A stretch of 64,000 nucleotides of DNA from DASXQK01 sp963757155 (GCA_963757155.1 CAVWQS010000006.1:335974-399973); one strand, 5' to 3'; counted from the first letter of the stretch, positions 43,668-52,810 are shown. Program-made: numbers and translations. Notes: generated from the sequence alone by a model not told the origin.

Positions 43668-43682
43668 CTGACTTTTATCAGG

Positions 43683-43692
43683 TTAGTGCGCA
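43683..43692 (+). repeat. TTAGTGCGCA motif, copy 1
   Basis: The ten-base motif TTAGTGCGCA occurs here and at 46728-46737, 46934-46943 and 51084-51093. All four copies have the same orientation, are non-coding and lie in the accessory region. Confidence 0.6.
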
Positions 43693-43727
43693 TTTGCTTT
43701 CGGCTACTGGATGCGGGGAGGGCGTGT

Positions 43728-44651
43728 TCAGGGCTGGCTGCCGTGCGCGGCCGGGGGTGCCAGGGCGCTGGCGATTCGCTGGCATCGAGCAGGATCGACC
43801 GTGAGCCCGTTCTCCAGTCCCCAGAGCCAGTAGTCGATGGTTCGGACGAGGCCCCAGGCGGTTGCCTTGGCCTGGTCCAGGTTCCCGTTCTCGACGATGA
43901 TGGCGAGCAGGCCGGTGATGGCTTGCGCGTCGGGAAGCTCGTCGGCCCGGGTCCAGAGCAGGTCCGCTACCGAGCGTTCGGGGGCGCCCACGGCCGCGCG
44001 GGGGTCGATCGCCACCCATGGCCGGCCTGGCCGGTTGCTGGCGAGGATGTTGCCGTAGTGCAAGTCGGTGTGGACCAGCCAGCGGGCCGGATCGTCGGCC
44101 AGGTCTGCTGCGAGCCTGACCGCCAGCGCGATCCACTGGCCGGGAACGGGATCGTGAAGCGAACGCTGGCGTGCCGGGATCGTCGTGGTGAGCTGGCGCG
44201 CCTCGGCCCGCACCGACGGGAACGAGCCGGATGCCTCGACGGCAAGGGTCCGGGCAAGGGCTCCCGCGGTGGCGGCGGCCTCGGCAAGAGGGATGCCGGC
44301 CAGCGATCGCGAGGCGTCCAGGCGCTCCAGGAGCAGGGCCCCGCGCGGCACGTCAGCGGCGACCAGTTCGACGATCCCCCGCCCCCGCCATTCGGTCAGT
44401 GCGTCCGCCTCGTCCTTGGTCTGGTCAGCTGGCCAGGCCAGCTTGAGTGCGAGCGGCCAGCTGCCCTGGCGGACGGGAAAGACGACCGCGTGGCATCCAT
44501 GCCAGAACAGGTCGCCGGTGGTGATCAGGTTCCACTGGCGAGCCAGGTCGTGCAGCAGGGAGGGCACAGCGGCCATCCATGCCCTTCCCTCCGGTGAATC
44601 GACGGCGGCGAGGTCGGGGGCTGTCAGGTCCGTCGGGGCTTGCATCGGCAC
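43728..44651 (-). CDS. APH(6)/hydroxyurea-type antibiotic phosphotransferase
   Basis: This 307-residue protein matches the streptomycin 6-phosphotransferase/hydroxyurea kinase group. The catalytic loop is LVHTDLHYGNIL, followed by WVAIDPRAAVGAPERSVADLLW, typical of that family. An N-terminal CHAVVFPVRQGSWPLALKLAW segment binds nucleotide. GAAAGGAGG precedes the ATG. It converges with the other kinase gene across the repeat region. Resistance activity is inferred from the family only. Confidence 0.85.
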   Translation of the reverse strand: MPMQAPTDLTAPDLAAVDSPEGRAWMAAVPSLLHDLARQWNLITTGDLFWHGCHAVVFPVRQGSWPLALKLAWPADQTKDEADALTEWRGRGIVELVAADVPRGALLLERLDASRSLAGIPLAEAAATAGALARTLAVEASGSFPSVRAEARQLTTTIPARQRSLHDPVPGQWIALAVRLAADLADDPARWLVHTDLHYGNILASNRPGRPWVAIDPRAAVGAPERSVADLLWTRADELPDAQAITGLLAIIVENGNLDQAKATAWGLVRTIDYWLWGLENGLTVDPARCQRIASALAPPAAHGSQP

Positions 44652-44838
44652 TGAGCCTCCTTTCGCTCACTGGTGCACGCATGGGTCGGCCCGGCTACCC
44701 GCATCGTCCGCCGAGCCGATGCGCTCGATCTCCCGCGACCCGCGCCGCGAGGACGACGCGATCTGGACCACGACCGCGTCGGCGCCGTCTTCACGGTGCG
44801 GAGGTACGGTACAAGACGAGGCTACGAGCCACGGCTTA

Positions 44839-46724
44839 GATCCTGGTGGCTTATTAACGGCACGCCGGTCGATGTCCTGGATCCGGGCTGTGACGGTGGC
44901 GATGATGCTGCTGCGGCCGCTGTTGTTCCCCTCGTCCTGGCTGCAGAATGGGCATGTCATGTCGATGCAGCCTGCCCCGTGGCCGGACCCCGATCCCGTG
45001 GTCGCGGCGGCGATCGGGGCGATGTACGGGTTCCGGAAGGCCGAGCCGCCGCTGGCGGTGACCGTCCGGGACCGGCTGGGCGAGTGGCTGCGCGACGAGG
45101 AGTTCGCGGCAGCGTTCGGGGTCCGCGGCCGTCCGGGCTGGCCGCCGTCGCGGCTGGCGCTGGTCACGGTGCTGCAGCGGGCCGGGAACCTGACCGACCG
45201 GATGGCCGCGGAGGCGGTCCGGACCCGCCTGGACTGGAAGTACCTGCTCGGCCTGACCCTGGAAGACCCCGGGTTCGATCACTCGGTGCTGCCGGAATTC
45301 CGGGCGAAGGTCGCGGGCGCGGGACTGGAGCAGGTGCCGCTGGACGCGCTGCTGGAACGCCTCGCCTCGGACAGGCTCGTGAACGCGGGCGGGAAGCAGC
45401 GCACCGATTCCACGCACGTGATCGCGGCGGTCGCAGAGCTGAACCAGGTGGAACTGGCCCGGGAGAGCGTCCGGGCAGCGGCCGGGGCCCTGACGGCCGC
45501 GCACCCGGGCTGGGTGGAAGGCGCCCTGCACGTGAGCGACTGGGCGCGGAAGTACGGTGCCCCGATTCCCGGCTGGAATCTTCCCCCCTCGAAGAAGAAG
45601 CAGGACGAGCTCGCCGTCGCCTGCGCGAAGGACGGGTACGCGCTGCTGCGGGCCGTCTACGGCAAGGCGTCGCCGGCCTGGCTGGCGGAGCTTCCCGCGG
45701 TGGAGACGCTCCGGCAGGTCCTGGCCCGGAACTTCACGCTGGTCATCCACGCGGACGGGCGGGAGGTGATCAAGCGGCGGGAGAAGAAGCAGCCTGAGGG
45801 CGACGGGATCCCGCCTGGCAGATACCGGATCACCTCCCCTTATGACACCGACGCCCGCTGGGGCGCCAAGCGAGATCAGAGCTGGTTCGGCTACAAGCTG
45901 CACGTCACCGAGACCTGCGACGACGCCCCGCCCTGCGGCTGCGCCGGGCCCGGCCACGACGGGGGCTGCGGCGCGGCCGCGTTCCCGAACCTGGTCACCT
46001 GCACGGCCACCACCAGCGCCGCGGCCACCGACATGGAGATGACGGGCCTCATCGATGACGCCCTCGCGGCGAAGGGCCTGGCGCCGGGACGGCACTACGT
46101 CGACTCCGGCTACCTGTCCGCTGGCCGTCTCGTCGCCGAGGCCGCCCGGCACGGCATCGCGCTCATCGGGCCCCTGCAGGCCGGCACCTCCGCCCAGGCC
46201 CGCGCCGGCCAGGGCTATGCCCGCGCGGACTTCACCGCCGACTACGATGCGCAGCGGGTGACCTGCCCGCAGGGGAAGGCGTCCTCGTCATGGACGCCGT
46301 GCTCCCAGTACGGCGGGGACGCGATCGTGGCGGTCTTCGCCCGCTCCGACTGCGAGCCCTGCCCGGTCAAGCAACTGTGCACCAAAGGCAAGAAGCGCAC
46401 GGTCACCCTCCCGCCCCGCGCGGTCGCCGAGGCCCAGGCCGCGCTTCGTGCCGCAGGCGGCACGAAGTCGTTCCAGGCCGACTACGCCCGCCGGGCCGGC
46501 GTCGAGGGAACCATGCACCAGGCCGCCAGCCGCGGAGCACGAGGAGCCCGCTACCGCGGGCTGAGGAAAACCCGCCTCGACCACGCCTTCATGGCCGTCG
46601 CCCTCAACCTCCTCCGGCTGAACGCCTACTGGAACGGGAACCCGCTCGACCGGGCCCGCACCAGCCACCTCGCCCGCCTCGAACTCAACCTCGCCGCATA
46701 GCCAGCGAATAAGCCACCAGGATC
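44839..46724 (+). mobile_element. IS1182-family insertion sequence, complete
   Basis: The terminal inverted repeats are GATCCTGGTGGCTTATT (44839-44855) and AATAAGCCACCAGGATC (46708-46724), a perfect 17-base match. The 6-base direct repeat GGCTTA flanks both sides (44833-44838, 46725-46730). The element is 1886 bases with one transposase gene. Perfect ends and duplication indicate a recent insertion. Removing the element and one duplication rejoins a TTAGTGCGCA motif copy. Confidence 0.9.
44959..46701 (+). CDS. IS1182-family transposase
   Basis: This DDE transposase has an intact frame. It opens with DPVVAAAIGAMYGFRKAEPPLAVTVRDRLGEWL and shows TDSTHVIAAVAELNQVELARESVRAA, the first catalytic Asp region. 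HYVDSGYLSAGRLVAEAARHGI holds the second Asp. A C-terminal CxxC zinc region (RSDCEPCPVKQLCTKG) precedes the end GLRKTRLDHAFMAVALNLLRLNAYW. ATG 44959 gives 580 residues; the frame stays open far upstream outside the element. Confidence 0.9.
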   Translation: MSMQPAPWPDPDPVVAAAIGAMYGFRKAEPPLAVTVRDRLGEWLRDEEFAAAFGVRGRPGWPPSRLALVTVLQRAGNLTDRMAAEAVRTRLDWKYLLGLTLEDPGFDHSVLPEFRAKVAGAGLEQVPLDALLERLASDRLVNAGGKQRTDSTHVIAAVAELNQVELARESVRAAAGALTAAHPGWVEGALHVSDWARKYGAPIPGWNLPPSKKKQDELAVACAKDGYALLRAVYGKASPAWLAELPAVETLRQVLARNFTLVIHADGREVIKRREKKQPEGDGIPPGRYRITSPYDTDARWGAKRDQSWFGYKLHVTETCDDAPPCGCAGPGHDGGCGAAAFPNLVTCTATTSAAATDMEMTGLIDDALAAKGLAPGRHYVDSGYLSAGRLVAEAARHGIALIGPLQAGTSAQARAGQGYARADFTADYDAQRVTCPQGKASSSWTPCSQYGGDAIVAVFARSDCEPCPVKQLCTKGKKRTVTLPPRAVAEAQAALRAAGGTKSFQADYARRAGVEGTMHQAASRGARGARYRGLRKTRLDHAFMAVALNLLRLNAYWNGNPLDRARTSHLARLELNLAA

Positions 46725-46727
46725 GGC

Positions 46728-46963
46728 TTAGTGCGCAAATTTCCCGGATTCCACCGGCAAACGTACAGCTCACAGCGCTAAGACTGAGGCGGTCCCGCCA
46801 CAGTGATAAAAGTCAGGTCATAGCCACCAGGTAAGCCAGGCGAGCCTGCCGACGGCTAGAGGCGTCAGGGACGTGCACAGGCAACGTGCATGGGCAGCTC
46901 TATCCGCGCAAGCCTCACCTGAGTTGGCTCAATTTAGTGCGCAAGTCAGCCGGTGTGGTTGAT
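46728..46963 (+). repeat. Repeat-rich non-coding stretch
   Basis: Between the IS1182 and IS3 elements lie two TTAGTGCGCA copies (46728-46737, 46934-46943). It also holds copy 2 of the 30-base repeat (46817-46846). A 57-base repeat (46861-46917) recurs at 51172-51228 with one mismatch. No coding frame is seen. It looks like an array of small dispersed repeats. Confidence 0.75.
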
Positions 46964-47005
46964 TGATCTGCTCCGAACTTTCCGGACAGCGGATTTTGAA
47001 TTAAT

Positions 47006-47197
47006 TCACGCTGCGGACTGCCGTTCCACATATTGCTCGCGGACTTGCTGCGGGGTCCGGTACTGAAGACCGGAGTGCCGACGTTTAGAATTGTACCATA
47101 ATTCGATGTATCTCACAACGTCTCGGCGCGCATGCTCTCGCGTCGGATACTCTGTGCGGTGAACCCGCTCGTTCTTCAAGGCGGCAAAGAAAGACTC
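47006..47197 (-). pseudogene. IS3 transposase OrfB, C-terminal part
   Basis: This part reads MAESFFAALKNERVHRTEYP through YNSKRRHSGLQYRTPQQVREQY, the last stretch of the IS3 integrase core with the catalytic Glu in AESFFAALKNE. It continues exactly from the DNAMA end of the N-terminal part at 48778, split by the IS4 insertion. Confidence 0.9.
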
Positions 47198-47207
47198 CGC
47201 CATTGCG
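47198..47207. repeat. IS4 target-site duplication, left
   Basis: CGCCATTGCG at 47198-47207 is repeated exactly at 48768-48777 on the other side of the IS4-family element, inside the IS3 orfB. A ten-base duplication is usual for IS4-type elements. Confidence 0.92.
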
Positions 47208-48767
47208 CAATGCCGTTGAATTAAGCGGCAGGATGGAATAGGCGGATCGTCGGCGGTGAGTCGTGCACGATGTTTTTCTCGGTGCGTTTTTTCTGAGGGA
47301 ACGAGTTATGCCTGAACCGTTTCACCGCGCGCGGGCAGGTTCGCTCTCTGCGCGGCGGGTTCGGGCGCTCAGCGATTTCGTCAATCGCTTCCCTGGTCGC
47401 TTTCTCCAGCTTCCGAGGGGGGAAAAGCCGCCTGCCCGGTTACCTGGCGGCGGATGACGCGGAGCGCACGGATGAATGACATCCTGTCCGGATCGAGATC
47501 GGCCTGGTCTGCGGCTTCGCGCATCAGGTGCCTTATTCCGTAGTGGGCCAGCAGGAGCCCCCAGATTTCCTGCTCGACCAGTTCCGGTTTCCGGGATCGG
47601 AGGATCATCCCCGGCCCGCGCTGGTGCGTCTTGAGCTCGTCGAAAACGAGCTCCGCCTCCCAGCGTTCATGATAAGCGGCCGCGAGTTCAACGGCCGGTA
47701 TATCGTCCGGGTCCGTCACACTGGTGACGAGCGTAATGATTTCCTCGCCGTCTCCCCGGTCAGTGACCTCGTAATCTACGGCCCGGACGTAGATTCCGGG
47801 CAGGTCGGTCAGCTTCACGAGCCCGTGACGGAGCCTGTAATTGTTCCGCGCCTTTTCTGCCGAGTCCGCGACGTAAGAGAGATAGGACCCGTCAGAGAAC
47901 CATTCTAGCGCCGGAAGGTCCAGGTTCGCCCCTACCCGGAACAGTGCGTCAGCGCCGGCATCGACGGCCATCCGGAAATTCACGTAGCTGTAAAGCCCCG
48001 AGTCGGCCATGACGATCATTCCCGGCCCGATCGCGCCGCTGGACAGAATACGGCGGGTGAGTGTCTCCTCGCCCTCTCCGTCTTTCGCGATTTCCGCGGC
48101 GACGATCGCGTGCGTGCCGCACTCGGCCAGCGCTGCCATCCGGACGAAAGGAAACGCGCTCCGCCCTTTCTTCCCCGCATAGCCGAAATGGGAGGCGTTC
48201 TCTTCGCTGTCCGGGGCCTCCATGCCGAATCCGTCGATCGCCATCAGCCGCCTTCCAGCCAGCCAGGCACCCTTCGTCGACCGCATTGCGCACGGCACCG
48301 CGACACGCTCGTAAATCTCCCGTACTACCTCGGCTCCGAGTCGCTGCCGTGCATGGCACAGGCCGCCCGGACTGGGCATTTCCCATTCCCGCCGCCACGT
48401 TCCCATGTAATCTAGCCCGTCAGCCAGCTTCCGCATTACCTCTTCGTAAGCGTCTCCATAGAACAGTGCCATGGCCATCACGAAATACACCATGACCCGC
48501 GCCGGGAGCTTGTTCCGGCGGATCTCCCTGCGCCCGGCAGACAAAACGACCTCATCAACCAGCTCACGCGGAACCAGTCGCGTCAACGTTCCGATGCCAA
48601 TAGCATCCACCAAGGACGACCTGTCGCGAACCCCAGCATCCGGCATTCCGCCAATGTAATGCAACCAGCGGCACCTGGCAACCTAACCGAGAAATTCACA
48701 GATTCAAGGCCTGCCAGCTGTGGATATGTGGATAACCATAAAGAGATTTCTTAATTCAACGGCATTG
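47208..48767 (-). mobile_element. IS4-family insertion sequence, complete
   Basis: The perfect 18-base terminal inverted repeats CAATGCCGTTGAATTAAG (47208-47225) and its complement (48750-48767) bound a 1560-base element. It has an intact transposase gene and a 10-base target duplication CGCCATTGCG. It landed within the IS3 orfB, cutting the gene between codons for DNAMA and ESFFAAL. Confidence 0.93.
47381..48646 (-). CDS. IS4-family transposase
   Basis: This transposase of about 421 residues has the IS4 N-terminal domain (DAIGIGTLTRLVPRELVDEVV, VMVYFVMAMALFYGDAYEEVMRKL). The catalytic core has Asp in LMAIDGFGMEAPD, Asp in IVMADSGLYSYV, and Glu in the YREK-like YHERWEAELVFDELKTH. The frame is intact. 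ATG 48646 is preferred to TTG 48664. Confidence 0.9.
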   Translation of the reverse strand: MPDAGVRDRSSLVDAIGIGTLTRLVPRELVDEVVLSAGRREIRRNKLPARVMVYFVMAMALFYGDAYEEVMRKLADGLDYMGTWRREWEMPSPGGLCHARQRLGAEVVREIYERVAVPCAMRSTKGAWLAGRRLMAIDGFGMEAPDSEENASHFGYAGKKGRSAFPFVRMAALAECGTHAIVAAEIAKDGEGEETLTRRILSSGAIGPGMIVMADSGLYSYVNFRMAVDAGADALFRVGANLDLPALEWFSDGSYLSYVADSAEKARNNYRLRHGLVKLTDLPGIYVRAVDYEVTDRGDGEEIITLVTSVTDPDDIPAVELAAAYHERWEAELVFDELKTHQRGPGMILRSRKPELVEQEIWGLLLAHYGIRHLMREAADQADLDPDRMSFIRALRVIRRQVTGQAAFPPSEAGESDQGSD

Positions 48768-48777
48768 CGCCATTGCG

Positions 48778-49487
48778 TTGTCATAACAGATACCGGTGCG
48801 GCCGACGGACTGACGCAAGTTATGTTTCTTCAGCGTCCGGGCAAACTCTCGTGAAGTGTAATTGCTGCCACGGTCGGAGTGAAAGATCGCCCCGTCAGCG
48901 AGCGGGTAGTTGCGGGCAGCCATCTCGATCGCTTTCTCGATGAGCGGCGTCTTGTAGTTACCGCCCGTCGCCCAGCCGATTACAGCTTTCGTGTGACAGT
49001 CGATGACCGTCGCCAAATAGAGCCAGCCCTGCCACGTCGGGATGTACGTTACATCACCGACCATTTTCTCCCCGGGCGCATCCGCGGTGAAGTCCCGTTT
49101 CACGTGATCGGGGATGCCGTGCTCCTGGCCGTCGCCCTCGGTCAGGCTGAACCGCCACGGCCTCGGCTGGCAGGACTCCAGGCCCAGCTCCCGCATCACC
49201 GAGCGCACAAGCTCCGGGCCGGCCGGCACGCCCCAGCCCGCCAGATCCGCGTGGACCCGCCGGTAGCCGTACGTCCCGTCCGATTCGCCGAATGACTTCC
49301 GGATGACAAGGGCGATGATCCCGCGCCTTCTCGCCGTCGCCGATTCCGGCTTATCCCGCCATTCGTAGAACCCGGAGCGCGAGACTTCCATCCACCTGCA
49401 CATCATCACGACCGACGGCACGTGCTCGTCAGCCGATTGCCGGTAAAGCGCATACTCCGCGTCGATGAACTCGAATTTCTCGGTCAC
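48778..49487 (-). pseudogene. IS3 transposase OrfB, N-terminal part
   Basis: This part contains HTH_21 (VVMMCRWMEVSRSGFYEWRDK) and the integrase core up to DNAMA. The first Asp lies in VGDVTYIPTWQGWLYLATVIDC and the second in FHSDRGSNYTS. It is in the -1 frame relative to orfA, as expected for a frameshifted OrfAB fusion. It is disrupted by the IS4-family insertion, so the IS3 copy is inactive unless helped in trans. Confidence 0.9.
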
Positions 49488-49774
49488 CGAGGATCGCGGG
49501 CGAAGTATGCTGCGGCTTTTTTCAGGAACTCGTTCTCCATCTTCAGTTCCCGGCTTTCCCGCTCGAGCTCGCGCAGCCGCGCGCGGTCGGTCACGGGAAG
49601 CGGCGGTTCCTCGCCGGCATGCTCACGCCGGTAAATGCTCACCCAGTTACCGAGTGTGCCCTCATTAATCCCGAGCTCCTTCGCCACCCTGGCAATCGGA
49701 CGCGACGTCTCGATCACCATCTTCACGGCTTCATCTTTGAATTCCGGTGAGAAGCTCTTCTTCGGTCGGGGCAA
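49484..49774 (-). CDS. IS3-family OrfA
   Basis: This 96-residue HTH_Tnp_1 protein (SPEFKDEAVKMVIETSRPIARVAKELGINEGTLGNWV) is followed by a leucine-zipper-like region (RLRELERESRELKMENEFLKKA). It binds the IS ends and regulates the OrfAB fusion. It is intact. Confidence 0.92.
   Translation of the reverse strand: MPRPKKSFSPEFKDEAVKMVIETSRPIARVAKELGINEGTLGNWVSIYRREHAGEEPPLPVTDRARLRELERESRELKMENEFLKKAAAYFARDPR
49516..49522 (-). promoter_or_regulatory. Programmed -1 frameshift slippery site
   Basis: On the coding strand A-AAA-AAG lies near the end of orfA, directly before AAAYF. Slipping back one base enters the orfB frame (SRSILRPRSSVTEKFEF). This is the usual way IS3 elements make their OrfAB transposase. 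Confidence 0.8.
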
Positions 49775-49840
49775 GTTTTCAACCTTTCCAGATAGTCCAT
49801 CCTAATGGACGGACTGTCCGGAAGTCTCGGGGCACCTCAG

Positions 49841-49985
49841 ATGGCGTCGAGGGCTTGGCGTAGGTCGTTGGGGAGTGGGTCGGCGGCGGTGATGACGTGC
49901 TGGCCGGCCTGGATCTTGATGGTGCGGTAGCGGCGGGCCGTCTTGACGAATTTCCGGATGGACCAGCCGGTTTGCGCATCGCCCG
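49841..49985 (-). pseudogene. Fragment of an unidentified coding sequence
   Basis: The minus strand reads GWSIRKFVKTARRYRTIKIQ with a following AGQHVITAADPLPNDLRQAL, then a stop at the IS3 junction. It has codon use typical of coding sequence but no start. It may be the tail of a mobile-element protein cut by the IS3 insertion. Confidence 0.35.
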
Positions 49986-50009
49986 CGAGATCCGCTGGTG
50001 GCACTAGTT

Positions 50010-50923
50010 CTACAGGCGGTTGAGTAGCTCCTCGGTGACCAGGGTCGTGATCGAGGTGCGGGCGGAGCCCTCCTCTACGTGGGCGGTGATCGTGACCACC
50101 GCCTCACGGGGCGGGGAGACGATGCAGAACTGGCCGTAACGGCCCGCCATGCTGAACGTGCCGTCGCCGTGGCCGCACCAGGCGCCGAGGCCGTAGCGGG
50201 GCGCCAGGCCGAACTCCGGGTCCTCGGGGTCGTTGACCGTGGCGACGCTTTCGGCGGCGATCCGCGCGCAGTACCCGGCGGGGACCAGCTGGCGGCCCTC
50301 GTGGCGGCCATCGTCCAGCAGCAGCCTGCCGAAGCGGGCCAGCTCGGACGTGCGCAGGAACAGGTCGCTCTCCGCCACCGGGTGGCCGAGGGGGCAGGTG
50401 TGCCACTGGGGATTGTGGATGGCGAGCGGGCCGAAGACCCGGGGCATCAGGTAGTCGCGGACGCTGGCGCCGGTCGCGGCGCGCAGCGCGCGGGCCGCCA
50501 CGTACGGGCCGGTGCCGCTGTAGCTGAAGTAGCTGCCAGGCTCATGCGCGAGGGGGGTCGCGAAGAAGTCCGCCGCCAGGTCGGGGACCACGACCGGCTC
50601 GTCGGCGAACCAGGAATGCGGGCTCCCTGATGTCATCGTCAGCAGATGGCGGAGCGTGACCCGATCCAGGCCCGGGGCGGCGGTTCCCTTCAGCTCCGGG
50701 TAGTACGTGAGCGCGGGTCGTCGAGGGCGAGGCGGCCCTCGGCTTCGGCGATGCCGAGCGCGACGGACACGAACGTCTTCGACACCGACCACAGGTTCTC
50801 CCTGTCGTCCGAGCGGAGCCGCCGCTCGACCGGCTCCTCTCCCCGGCGGTACACATGCACGCCGTAGAGCTCCATGCCGTTGCTCTGGGCAGACTGGACC
50901 AGGCCGTCGATTAGCTCGCGCAT
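50010..50923 (-). pseudogene. Serine hydrolase (beta-lactamase/penicillin-binding fold), frameshifted
   Basis: The N-terminal frame from ATG 50923 contains the SxxK motif in LWSVSKTFVSVALG. The rest, in another frame, has the Tyr motif FSYSGTGPYVA and a late GRYGQFCIVSP. A single missing base near 50712, after LALDDP, separates them. Restored, the protein is about 300 residues, similar to class C-type esterases/beta-lactamases. The gene is broken or carries an assembly error. Confidence 0.8.
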
Positions 50924-51083
50924 GCTGCGGAGCCTACATTGCCGGCCTGGCCGCGCCCGCGCAGCGACGCGGCAGCCTGCGGGCCTGCCGGGAAACAGCC
51001 GCTCCCGCACGCTCGTGACCAGGGCCGGAACACCGCCACCAGGCGAAACAGGCCGCCGTCACGAGCCTCGCCTGCCGAGCGCG

Positions 51084-51228
51084 TTAGTGCGCAATTCCCC
51101 ACACAAAAACCGCGAAACTGCAGGTCAAAACCACGCAACCCCGGCGATCATGCGAACGTGAGCCAAGTCAGGGCGTCAGGGAGGTGCACAGGCAACGTGC
51201 ATGGGCAGCTCTATCCGCGCAAGCCTCA
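51084..51228 (+). repeat. Repeat cluster: TTAGTGCGCA copy 4 and 57-base repeat copy 2
   Basis: TTAGTGCGCA at 51084-51093 precedes the 57-base repeat at 51172-51228, which matches 46861-46917 with one mismatch. Both copies carry GGCAACGTGCATGGGCAGCT. They lie on either side of the IS3/IS4 and serine-hydrolase segment. Confidence 0.8.
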
Positions 51229-51313
51229 GGAAGCCCGACCTGAGCCAGCATCGCGACTCGCGACTGCAAGGATGGGCTGCGTGCAAAGAGCTACAACCAC
51301 GAGGAGGGCAGCA

Positions 51314-51844
51314 GTGACACCTGGCAGGCACCGAACGGCGCACATCGAATTCCCGAACGAGCTCGACATCCTCATCACACGAGAGTTCGACGCTCCGATC
51401 GCTCTCGTCTTCGACGTCTTGACCAAGCCCGAGCACGTGAGCAAATGGGGCGCTTACCCCTCGGACCCGATGACGGAGTGCTCGATCGACCTGCGCGTCG
51501 GAGGGACCTACCACCACGTCTTCGTGGCCGACGACGGAACCGAGTGCTCGTTCCGCGGAACCTACCTGGAGGTCGAGCCGCCGACCCGGACCGTGGAGAC
51601 GTGGCTATTCGATGGCTGGCCGGATGCGGAGGCGGTCGAGACCTGGCAGCTGCACGAAACTGACGGAGTGACGACGCTCACGATGCGGCTGGCGTTCCGC
51701 GACAAAGCCGGCCGTGACCACTATCCCGCCAGCGGTCAGGAAGCGGGCGAACTGACCAGTTCCGACGGCCCGCCAGCCAGCTTCGACGCGATGGAAGACA
51801 TCCTCAGGTCACTACTCGACCCGAACGGAACGGTCTCCGGGTAG
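51314..51844 (+). CDS. SRPBCC (AHSA1-like) domain protein
   Basis: GTG 51314 follows GAGGAGG and gives 176 residues. The AHSA1 fold is clear: ITREFDAPIALVFDVLTKPEHVSKWG, then GGTYHHVFVADDGTECSFRGTYLEVEPPTRTVETW, ending in SFDAMEDILRSLL. It is a small hydrophobic-ligand-binding protein of unknown role. The upstream 57-base repeat may lie in its leader. Confidence 0.85.
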   Translation: MTPGRHRTAHIEFPNELDILITREFDAPIALVFDVLTKPEHVSKWGAYPSDPMTECSIDLRVGGTYHHVFVADDGTECSFRGTYLEVEPPTRTVETWLFDGWPDAEAVETWQLHETDGVTTLTMRLAFRDKAGRDHYPASGQEAGELTSSDGPPASFDAMEDILRSLLDPNGTVSG

Positions 51845-52600
51845 CTGAGGTGCAAAGCCAGGCTTCAATGCCTGCTCGAAGCTCTCCTCTACGGGCAAGC
51901 GGAGCCCTGCGGCCCTGATCAGGCGGGCCTTGGAGGCGAGCTGGCCTGCTGGAACGAAGCAGTAGCAGAAGGCGAGCTCGCCGGTTTTCAGGTGGCGGCG
52001 GACTAGCAGCGAGTGCTGCGGCGAGGCAGTCGCGAGCCAGGCCCGGGCATACCAGCGCTCGCCCTTCGAGCCTTTGCCGGCGGAGCGGACCTCCCAGGCG
52101 TTCTTGCGCTTCAGCAGCCTCTTCACGGCATCCGCGCAGGTCACCTTGATGTCGGCGGCGAGCGTAAGGGTGAAGTTCGAGGCCACCCGCAGGACGTAGA
52201 CCTGCCCGGCGCCCTCGAGGAACCCGCGCAGTTCAGTGCAGCTGCCGTAGACCTCGTCCCCGCAGACGAAGTCGGACGCCAGGCCGTCAGCGAAGGCGTC
52301 CGCGAGGAGGCCAGCGGCCAGCTGCCCCTTCGTCTTGAACCGCAAGTCCAGAGGCAAGCCCGTGACCAGCGACTTCACCGGGCTGGCGATGTCCCCAGCC
52401 GGGATCCACTGCCGGGCGCCGACCAGCGCGTGCCCGGTCTTCTCCCGCACGTAGCACAGGCAGACGGTGTTGATCCCGTTCGCGACCCGGCCTGCGCAGC
52501 CCATGTACTGCCGTTTGACCCCGGCCATCGAGCTGCCCTGCAGGGCGGGTGCGGTGTGAGGCCGGGGACGAGCCGCTGTTCTGCGAGCGGGCCGCCGGGA
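51845..52600 (-). pseudogene. IS701-like transposase remnant
   Basis: The readable part runs GVKRQYMGCAGRVANGINTV, TGHALVGARQWIPAGD, FVCGDEVYGS and GKGSKGERWYARAW, typical of IS701-type DDE transposases. The first catalytic Asp region is missing. The C-terminal part after PVEESFEQA is replaced by unrelated sequence, so it is truncated at both ends. Bases 52,601-52,810 hold only scrambled frames and one GTCCCT/AGGGAC hairpin. Confidence 0.75.
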
Positions 52601-52810
52601 TCGACATTCGTGCGCGAGCGCTCCCTGATGGATGCGCGCGAGTCGTGCCTGAGCCATTCTGCGGTGACGTCGAGATCCGTTGAGATCCGGCATCTCCGCC
52701 GGGTGCCCATGCAGAAGCTGGATAGCAGCTGCTGCATCGGAATCACCACGAGTCCCTTAGTTCAGGGACAAAGCGACGCCTCAGAATGCTGATAAGATCC
52801 GGAAGTCCAG

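Larger units (their letters stand above)
46964..49840 (-). mobile_element. IS3-family insertion sequence interrupted by an IS4-family element
   Basis: The imperfect terminal repeats are TGATCTGCTCCGAACTTTCC (from 46964) and TGAGGTGCCCCGAGACTTCC (from 49840, minus). Both continue GGAC. They match at 19 of 24 positions by eye and begin with the family's TGA. The 3-base duplication GAT flanks both ends (46961-46963, 49841-49843). Subtracting the nested IS4 element and one of its duplications leaves about 1307 bases, a normal IS3 length. Confidence 0.88.

Noticed and set aside
44185..44958. Upstream extension of the IS1182 transposase frame
   Set aside because: It begins outside the left inverted repeat and overlaps the kinase gene antisense; the family sequence starts near 44959.
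52745..52775. GTCCCT/AGGGAC hairpin as an IS200/IS605 end or guide RNA
   Set aside because: There is only a six-base stem and no TnpA or TnpB sequence nearby; this is insufficient support.
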